Assembly (NCBI GenBank): GCA_012274445.1
Contig: JAAROD010000076.1
Location: 434,001-498,000 of the forward strand
Reading direction: 5' to 3'
Origin: Sclerotiophoma versabilis
Lineage: Eukaryota; Ascomycota; Dothideomycetes; Pleosporales; Didymellaceae
Length of the DNA stretch: 64,000 nucleotides
Part shown: piece after piece, positions 57,656 through 64,000 of the stretch
Numbering within the stretch: position 1 is the stretch's first letter
Layout: every line of letters begins with the position of its first letter
Program-made: the position numbers and the translations under genes
Notes under the pieces: generated by a model
Database searches by the model: none
What the model was told of the DNA's origin: nothing
Seen by the model: the letters and a program-made list of their open reading frames with translations, nothing else

Positions 57656-58624
57656 ATGGCAGCACACACCACCCATACCACAGCAGCGAACCGCTTCTCC
57701 AGCCTTGATGTCCACCAAACATCCTACAAGCGCGTCGGCAATTCAGACATCTCAGTCGGCATATTGATCCCTAAAGGCTTGAAACCCGGCAAAATTCCTC
57801 TGCATGTCAAATTCCACGGCGGCGGTCTTATTAGCGGCGACGCGCTCCTTCAAGACTGGTTTTCCAACTACCTCGTCTCTTTTACACACCACACATCGTC
57901 TATCATAGTGTTGCCAAACTACCGCTTTGTGCCTGAGAGCTCGGGGGCTGATATTATCGAAGACATTAAGGACTTCTGGACCTGGGCTGATCGACACCTT
58001 GCGGACTTTATACGGAACATAAGACCCGAAGTTGAAGTCGACTTTGACAAGCTGCTGGTCAGTGGCGACAGCTCCGGTGGTTGGTGCGCCTTGCACTCCG
58101 TATTCGAGCTACCAGAGGGCAGGATTAAAGCACTGTTGTTATTGTACCCGATGGTGAAGAAATGGTGCAAGAGTAAGGAATTATTGAGGGAATGGGGCAG
58201 GCCAACACCGGATGAGGAGGTGATTGACAAGCACCTCGCGCAAGTGGCTGAAGGCAGCGTTGTCTACAGCGATAGGAAACTTTCTAGAGAGGAGCTTGCT
58301 GATGCTTTCTCGGCGAACCAGCATCGCTGGGATCTAGCATTCGGTACAGACAAATGGCTGCATCCTATCGAGAGGTTGGGAGAAAGGGAAACTTTTCCTC
58401 GGTGCTTAATTCTACATGGAGATGCCGATACAAGTGTCAAGTTGAAAGACTGTGAGGACTTTGTGCAAAGGATTGACAAAGTGATGGGGTCGGGCGTCCG
58501 ACAGGGAGTACACCTCGTGGTGAGGAAAGGAGAAGAACATGGATTTGAGATAGAGATGGCTGAGGCGGATGAGCCGTGGCTTGCAGAGGAGCTGCAATGG
58601 CTTGAGAAGGTATGGCTTCAGTAG
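57656..58624 (+). CDS. Alpha/beta hydrolase (HSL/arylacetamide-deacetylase-like esterase)
   Basis: Single exon, 322 aa. The oxyanion-hole motif is HGGGLISGD and the nucleophile Ser is in LLVSGDSSGGWCAL (GDSSGG). Putative acid Asp and His are in ILHGDADTSVKL and GEEHGFEIEM. The order and spacing match the abhydrolase_3 (hormone-sensitive-lipase type) family. These enzymes hydrolyse short-chain or aryl esters, often in secondary-metabolite or detoxification contexts. There is no signal peptide, so it should be cytosolic. No biosynthetic backbone gene is nearby, so the substrate cannot be inferred. The start is the first ATG of the frame and precedes the conserved region by a normal distance. 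Confidence 0.9.
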   Translation: MAAHTTHTTAANRFSSLDVHQTSYKRVGNSDISVGILIPKGLKPGKIPLHVKFHGGGLISGDALLQDWFSNYLVSFTHHTSSIIVLPNYRFVPESSGADIIEDIKDFWTWADRHLADFIRNIRPEVEVDFDKLLVSGDSSGGWCALHSVFELPEGRIKALLLLYPMVKKWCKSKELLREWGRPTPDEEVIDKHLAQVAEGSVVYSDRKLSREELADAFSANQHRWDLAFGTDKWLHPIERLGERETFPRCLILHGDADTSVKLKDCEDFVQRIDKVMGSGVRQGVHLVVRKGEEHGFEIEMAEADEPWLAEELQWLEKVWLQ

Positions 58625-58965
58625 ACGTAATGCATTTGTATAAGCCAGAGGGTTTCAGCAATCCCTCTAGATGGCAAGCTTACGGATGCACGCTTATAGT
58701 CTTCTGTCTGTCAATCACGTCACAACTCTGTAGCGCTACACTTTGACGGTAGTTTTGAAAACTGTTAATTGCAGGCTTTATGTTCGACTCTTCCTGCGAC
58801 GTGAATTTCAGAAAAGGAACCGCCTCGTCGCAACTGAGAAGACAAGACATGGGGCCAGGTGGCTGGGTGGTGGCACTTGCCAGCCTCGCTTGTGGTGCGG
58901 GGTTGCTGTACCGGTAGTCTTGTCTGAACCTTGCAATTGCCGTTCCAGGCTACTCACATACAACA
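58625..58965. other. Intergenic region
   Basis: About 340 bp between the hydrolase stop and the Nudix ATG, containing the Nudix promoter. No TATA box or other element stands out. Confidence 0.4.
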
Positions 58966-59550
58966 ATGACGGAACAGCAGGTATATAATTTCGAATACGA
59001 TCCCCCTGTCGCAGAATTCGCCGTGTCTAAATTTGCGTACCTGGAAGCTCACCCAGAAGCATCTTTCGACCTCATTGCGACAAGTGCACTCGTTTTGCAC
59101 ACGAGTGCGACTCCGGAACCTCGAATTCTCCTGCTTCGGCGCGCCGCCAGCGACTCAAATCCCAACAAATGGGAGCCTCCAGGCGGAGCTGTTGACGATG
59201 ACGACCTGAGCATCCTACATGCTGCTGCGCGTGAGTTATGGGAGGAGGCTGGTCTCCGGGCAGCTCGGATTGGTGGACCAGTTGGAGAACCTCACTTTTT
59301 CGCCCGGAGCAACGGTGACAGAGTCTGTCGATTCAACTTTGCTGTGCATATTCCGGCCGAAGATGGGGCAGCATTGACAGTCAAGCTGGATGCTAATGAG
59401 CACCAACAATATGTCTGGGCTACCGAGAGTGAGGTCAGGGCGAGAAGGGTTGGCAGTATCAAATTGAGCTTTGTACGGGAAGAAGTCGAGCACACAGTAC
59501 TCCTGGCATTCAACCATTTAACAAAGGAGGATAAAAAAAGCCAACAATGA
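58966..59550 (+). CDS. Nudix hydrolase
   Basis: Single exon, 194 aa. The Nudix region starts at WEPPGGAVDDDDLSILHAAA and ends with RELWEEAGL, the REUXEEXGU core that binds the metal and activates water. The earlier Glu of the full signature (GX5EX7REUXEEXGU) is Leu here, next to an Asp run, so the box is slightly atypical. The surrounding ALVLHTSATPEPRILLLRRA and FNFAVHI strands complete the fold. Nudix enzymes cut nucleoside diphosphates linked to another group (ADP-ribose, diadenosine polyphosphates, oxidised nucleotides). The exact substrate is unknown. No targeting signal is seen. The protein ends in a Lys/Ser/Gln-rich tail. Confidence 0.9.
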   Translation: MTEQQVYNFEYDPPVAEFAVSKFAYLEAHPEASFDLIATSALVLHTSATPEPRILLLRRAASDSNPNKWEPPGGAVDDDDLSILHAAARELWEEAGLRAARIGGPVGEPHFFARSNGDRVCRFNFAVHIPAEDGAALTVKLDANEHQQYVWATESEVRARRVGSIKLSFVREEVEHTVLLAFNHLTKEDKKSQQ

Positions 59551-60246
59551 TTGAGATGAATCTAGCAAACGATAGAATGATTTTCTCCAACAGTGGAGGC
59601 TCTACTGACTTATTCTGCTTATGGTCTGGTTGGTCCCTTCCATGGCCAGCCTTGTAATGTGTGGTTTGCCGTCCAAACACGCACGCTGAATCTGCCCCGA
59701 TACTGCCACTGGTCACTCATATCACCTCTAGTCAACATAATTAAACAATTCAAAAGTCCAGGTTTTACTGTCTTTTGACTTCGTCCTGAACCAGCTAGCT
59801 GTAACACTGCCCATTATATGGAGAATGGTGTTTGACATGCTACCTTGCACGTACCCCTTGCTCATTTACTGGCAAAAGGATATCTATCTCGTTGAGCTAA
59901 TTTCAGGAGGCAACTTCGGGTCTGTCCGCGTCTCAATATATCACGCTTCGTTCAAGATAATCCTTACAAGTCCCGTGTCATTGCCTCCTACACAAGATGC
60001 GCGAAAGACACTCACCCCAAGATAAACTTTTATGCACAAACTCGAAGGGATAGCCATCTACTTTAGCTCTCGAATCCATGCACTTTTATTCAATGCGGCG
60101 ATGACGCAACCTTTAGATATCACTTGCGCCGGACTCTTCTAAAGGTCACAAGCGTAGCAGTTCCACAGTTTGACATGCCAGAGCTGTACTACAAGAAACA
60201 TGATATTACCTTTTTAGTTTTCAGCATGAAAACTCTTTAATGTGAT
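59551..60246. other. Interval before the HET relic
   Basis: About 700 bp. Fragments of the same decayed HET gene may extend here but are not readable. Other ORFs (59593-59778, 59825-60025) have no family content. Confidence 0.35.
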
Positions 60247-60585
60247 GTGCTGCTCCGTGGTACGAGGCAATGCAAATGCAGAGACGCTCGAAACAGGCTG
60301 TACCCAATGCTTGGACGACTTTCTAGAGCTCTGGCTGGTACAATCAAAGTGGGCTATACCGCCACAGCATCCCGAATATTCCGCAATGTTTTTTTTTTGG
60401 CTACTGTGAAAGCACCGCATCGATTCGATCTCAGGGGCACTCTCGGTGATGGTCCGATACCATCTTGGATGCCCGACATAAAGTCAGAGGATTTGGGCAC
60501 ACATAGCCTCAACTTCAAAAATTCTCAAATACATTGCCGTATTGCTAAGAGAAGACAAAATAGTTCAGTTAAACAGATAATTTAA
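60247..60585 (+). pseudogene. Relic of a second HET-family gene
   Basis: A 112-codon frame contains CRDARNRLYPMLGRLS, IKVGYTATASRIFRNVFF, then APHRFDLRGTL and GPIPSWMPDIKSEDL. These parallel the post-HET region of HET proteins: the D-x-R-x-x-I/L-Y-x-x-L-G block, the DY-x-x-S-x-x-x-V-F block and the PSWVPDW block. The HET core itself is missing upstream and the frame stops early, so this is a fragment. A run of ten T bases at 60389-60398 lies inside it. Assignment is by pattern recall; similarity to the larger HET gene at 55410 is in layout, not close sequence. Confidence 0.5.
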
Positions 60586-60658
60586 TCACTCGTATCACAT
60601 TAATACATCCGTCAATGCGAATAAGGAACTAAAATACGCTCAGTCTCCATCTACGACA

Positions 60659-61568
60659 TTAGACTTTCCCGGCAACAAAAGTCGCCGCGGTTCCGGCATC
60701 GTTCTGGTAGTTCAAGTGTGCTGCTGTGATTGAGATGCCTCCCTCGCAGATGTTGTCGCCCGTGTGGCAGATGGTGAGAGTCTTGGAGGTTGCGATCGAG
60801 CCGAATGATTGGCCGCGCTTAGGGTCGCCGAAGACAACGACTGAGATGTGTTAGCGATGTTGCACATTGACTAGAGTGGAACAAGAACTGAAGAAGAGAA
60901 GAAGAAGAAGAGCGGGGTGAGACAGAGGTAGGGACGGTGTTGGGCACAGAGTTTAAGTCGGCAGAGGCTGGCATGGGAGGGAGTTAAACGTACCTGCAGA
61001 TACACGAGCCGCGTTGGCCGCTGAGGTACTGACAGCAGCATTGTGCACGAGTTGTGCACCTTGGCTGTAGCCAACAAGGACGATTTTGGTGCTGGGGCAT
61101 CGGGTTGCGGTCTACTCTGCTTTAGTCTTTCTTCTCTCATATCGGAGCCATTGCTGGACTTACAGTGCTGATCAAGTTGGTCATGGTAGTGCTTCCCGCT
61201 GGGTCGCCGCCCTGCAAGAATCCGCTCACACTCGCTGGGTATGTGACACCCTGAATGGCGAGACGGCCTGTGCCTCCGACTTTGCTAGCCAGCTGGTTGA
61301 AGAAGAGTGGCCCAACAGCTGCTGGGTCTCCCACGTTCCCTTGCTGACCGGTTCCACGGGCGTATATCACACTGATTGCGCGGCAGGCAGTGCCATCAGT
61401 GAGCTGGTTGTAGCTGCTACTAGTGTATTGGCGCTTTGAAAGGGCGTGATCTTCAAGGGAAAGACCATTAGGAACTTCGGAGATGGGAAAAGCTTCCGGG
61501 TCAGCGGCAGGAGCGGGAGCTGCAATGGCACCCGACAGGAGGGCGAGGGAGAGAAGGGTGAGCTTCAT
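60659..61568 (-). CDS. Cutinase (CE5 serine esterase), secreted
   Basis: Exons 61568-61164, 61111-60994 and 60840-60659 give about 234 aa. The signal peptide is residues 1-16 (MKLTLLSLALLSGAIA), followed by a propeptide ending near the KR of ALSKRQY. The catalytic triad is visible: Ser151 in VGYSQGAQL, Asp203 in HTGDNICEGG and His216 in AAHLNYQND. Four Cys residues form the usual two disulphides. Length and triad match fungal cutinases, which hydrolyse plant cuticle polyester and aid penetration or saprotrophic growth. The second intron (60993-60841) is 153 bp and contains a purine-rich AGAAGA tract. A TTAAATA sequence about 105 bases upstream on the minus strand may be the TATA site. Confidence 0.94.
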
Positions 61569-62252
61569 GGTGGATAGTGAAAGTCGGTAGGGTTGATGTA
61601 GGGTGAGGAGCGACGGGCTGAGGAAGCGCTGATCTTGCGGCTCTAGAGTGCGAGCAACGGACGATGGGTCATGTATTTAAGTTCTCGTCGGCTGCACTGG
61701 TCTCTGCTTCAAGTCAACCTGTGAGTACTATGTGAGCCAATGGCGTCTGAGCTCGAGCCGTTAACGCCCAGCTACCGAGGCTTCTGCTCCTGCCGCATTT
61801 GCTATCACAGCCGATATCAAGAATCTTGGTCGTTCTGAAGAAGGTCCTAGAGATGGCAGAAACAGGATGGTGCGCTAGATGCAGCTGCCCTGTTAGACCC
61901 GACTCTACACCAATCCCATACCTCTTCCGAACGGTCACCTGGTGTAGCGCATGGAGTCGCAATTTGAGTTTGCAACATTTCTGGATATCTGACCGGTACC
62001 TGGTGTCGACCTGCTCAAGGTGGCTAGCCTACCCGCCTGACTGCCGTGAGCACGAGGCGATCGACGTTCACCCAAACCGGAAGGAGCAAAGGACCCGTCA
62101 GGTTGTTACCCGTTTGGGCACAATGAGCGACGCTACCCCGCGCTCGTTTAGGGTTGATGGAAGTTGCCTTGCGGATAGTCTTCAATATCGTAGATCAGAG
62201 GGATATCGGCGGAAAATTAGTCATATCCGAGTTCGCAAAAACACTTCTTTGA
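61569..62252. other. Intergenic region upstream of the cutinase
   Basis: About 680 bp containing the cutinase promoter and the 3' side of the CmcJ-like gene. ORFs such as 61799-62296 have no recognisable content. No repeat was seen. Confidence 0.4.
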
Positions 62253-63188
62253 TTACTCCCAAAAGCACACTATGCGCGCCTCGATGCTCTCTCTAGGTGG
62301 CTCTTTATCTGAGCCAGGCAGCTTGAACGCCGTGTGTGGGCATCGCCAGCCTGGCTTGCTCTGGTCAGTATCGTACCCCTTGAACACTACAATCTCATCG
62401 GGTGTCATCTCGGACAAGTAGTACCACCGATGTTGCTGTTCCTCTTTTGCATGGCTCATGACGTAATTTCCTGACTTCACACCGCTCCGAAATTCTCGCA
62501 GGCGAAGCTGGTAATCGGAGTCCGGGACGGTCGTGGCATCACAGACGGCCAGAGGATCCTTACGAAGGGTCTTGAGAGGGCGCCATGCACCGAGATATGC
62601 GTAGCGTGAGCTTGTCTCATAGCGTGAAGAGATATGAGGAGGCAGGCTGAGTTCCTGCTTGGTGCCTTCGAGAAATACAGGATCGCCGCAGTAGTCGACG
62701 TGAGGGTGGCCAGTCGGTATGTCCTGCCAACGGCCGTGAGCGTCTAGCTTGCCTTTGTCAGAGGGTGAAGAGTGTGCCCGGACTACGTGATTGAAGACAA
62801 AAGCTGTTGAAGCGCCGGTTCTGACAAAGTCAGTATTCTCTCTCTACTTGAGTGTGCACGATGCAGGGTTGAACGGTGCAGCTCACAAGCTCTTTGCTAG
62901 TGCCTCCAGTTCAGAGTAGTAATCCTGACGGATTGTTTCTTCAGTGCTGGAACTGTCGGCTCTTTGTTGAGACGGGAGCCTGACGAACTTGAAGCCGTTG
63001 TTATCTAGAGTGAAGTCTTGCCGGCTGTGACGGACGTCGCGAATGGTCATGGACCGAGTGTACTCATCACCGACACCCAAGTACCGCTTCTTCCATGCAG
63101 AGGTGGGTATCGGTACATTGAGGGCTGGGAAGTAGTTGATATCTGCAGCAACACAGCCTCTGCTACCAAGGTCTTCGAGCGAGACCAT
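62253..63188 (-). CDS. CmcJ/NvfI-like oxidoreductase
   Basis: Exons 63188-62887 and 62820-62253 give about 289 aa. Characteristic segments are an NYFPALNVPIPTSAWKKRY start region, STAFVFNHVVRAHSS, HPHVDYCGDP, then SRYAYLGAWRPLKTLRKDPLA, and YYLSEMTPDEIVVFKGYDT to the end. This is the fungal family related to CmcJ (cephalosporin 7-alpha-methoxylation), with putative iron ligands such as HVDY. Members are often labelled methyltransferase or hydroxylase and often occur beside biosynthetic clusters, but no backbone gene is visible here. The 66-bp intron (62886-62821) has GTGAGC...CAG ends, and phase joins AKSL to TGAS. The product and substrate are unknown. Confidence 0.82.
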
Positions 63189-63772
63189 GATTAGTTTGTG
63201 GATTTGAAGACGCTGAGGCTGATTGAGGTCAACCAGACTTGCGCTCGCAGAGCTTCATGTTGGCGGGGTCAGCGGATCCGCGGAGTGCCCAGGAAGGAGG
63301 GGCAAGCCTCGTGCACTTTGACAAACTATCTTATTCAGCCTGCCTCCATCGAAGCAGCAACCACCAACGCATCCCTCATGACGTCGTCGTTGCAGCACGT
63401 GGATGCTGAAGCCGTCCTTGCTCGATCGAGCGTCCCGGGGTTCGAGCAGCTCGCAGGACCGTGTACAACAAGCCCTATGACCAGACCTTCCACAACCTCT
63501 CACGTCTCTAGAACCGCAAGGGAGGTTGCCGGTTGACAGGATGGATCGGAGACATGCTGGCGGTGTGGGGCGCGGCAAGTGGAGCGGTCACGTGGCTGCA
63601 CAGGGTCGGTCGCGGGTTCCTTGTTGGCATGGCAACGAGTCGTTTTCGGTGCACGAACTTGGCGCACCGTCACCCAGCACAACATTCCGCAACCACACTC
63701 ACAGCCACCGTATCCACTCTGAGGGGCAGTTGCGCTGCATTTCTGGACTACTAACATATCTAGAGCGCAACC
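63189..63772. promoter_or_regulatory. Divergent promoter region, CmcJ-like / kinesin
   Basis: 584 bp between the two divergent starts. Both promoters lie here. Overlapping ORFs on both strands lack coding character. A CCGGCG/GCGCGT-rich stretch precedes the kinesin ATG. Confidence 0.4.
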
Positions 63773-64000
63773 ATGGCGAGCGCCGGCGCGTCGTCTATCG
63801 CGGTCACTGTGCGCGTCCGCCCGTTTACCATCCGCGAAGCTGCACAGCTCACCAAGACCGACGACTCGACGCTGTTCCTCGGAGATGGCTCGCTTGCCGC
63901 TGCACCTACCCCACGCATAACCTCCAAGGGGGGCATTCGGCCAGTCATCAAGGTCCTTGACGAACGATGCCTGTACGCCGCCCATGCTTGCAACAACACA
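63773..64000 (+). CDS. Kinesin-8 (Kip3-like) motor, first exon only
   Basis: The ATG at 63773 opens MASAGASSIAVTVRVRPF, the first strand of a kinesin motor domain (VRVRPF). It is followed by TDDSTLFLGDGSLAAAP and GIRPVIKVLDERC. This N-terminus is typical of fungal kinesin-8. The first exon probably ends at 63972 with a GTACGC donor, because the sequence after DERCL stops making kinesin sense; the window ends inside the intron. Kinesin-8 motors walk to microtubule plus ends and shorten them, regulating spindle length. The rest, including the ATP-binding loop, lies outside the window. Confidence 0.85.
   Translation, partial: MASAGASSIAVTVRVRPFTIREAAQLTKTDDSTLFLGDGSLAAAPTPRITSKGGIRPVIKVLDERCLYAAHACNNT

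Noticed and set aside
1..64000. tRNA genes, CRISPR arrays, transposases, polyketide or peptide synthases
   Set aside because: Looked for by eye (T-loop motifs, regular repeats, characteristic protein motifs) and none found. A tRNAscan and a repeat-library search would be needed to exclude tRNAs and short repeat relics.

Overview
The window is nuclear DNA of a filamentous ascomycete. Most genes are split by short GT-AG introns of about 45-60 bp. The content is typical of plant-associated fungi: Zn2Cys6 regulators, HET-domain genes, cutinase, fungalysin and a GH115 glucuronidase. Order Pleosporales (Dothideomycetes) is my best guess, but that is inference from gene style, not a search. I recognised no transposon, rRNA, tRNA or CRISPR array.

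Layout. 0-2 kb: a Rck2/Srk1-type kinase running off the left edge. 2-7 kb: gene-poor, with a decayed Zn-cluster-type regulator. 7-9.6 kb: an intact Zn2Cys6 regulator. 11.4-21 kb: secreted hydrolases (M36 fungalysin, M43 metalloprotease, GH115 glucuronidase) with a broken SDR gene between them. 21.6-27.4 kb: housekeeping-type genes (a UPF0390/DUF2462 small protein, Mtc1-like, a GAR/AT-hook protein). 29-36 kb: a small gene with a repeated exon motif, two SDRs, an NmrA-like protein and a membrane-protein relic. 36-44 kb: a CorA-like transporter, a membrane-anchored amidohydrolase, nicotianamine synthase and a Zn2Cys6 regulator.

45-54 kb looks like a small sugar/polyol catabolic locus. A truncated MFS sugar transporter relic is followed by a medium-chain polyol dehydrogenase (L-arabinitol/xylitol dehydrogenase type). 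That gene is divergent from a dihydroxyacetone-synthase-like transketolase, and the shared 495-bp promoter carries a perfect 26-bp CGG/CCG palindrome. Two paralogous regulators then lie tail to tail, one with a Zn2Cys6 cluster and one apparently without. 55-64 kb: a HET gene interrupted by one stop codon, an alpha/beta hydrolase, a Nudix hydrolase, a second HET relic, a cutinase, a CmcJ-like oxidoreductase and the start of a kinesin-8.

The most striking overall feature is six decayed genes among about 25 intact ones, broken by stops, frameshifts and truncation with no visible insertion element. Exon coordinates were read by eye from splice sites, phase and protein sense. They are models, not transcript-supported.
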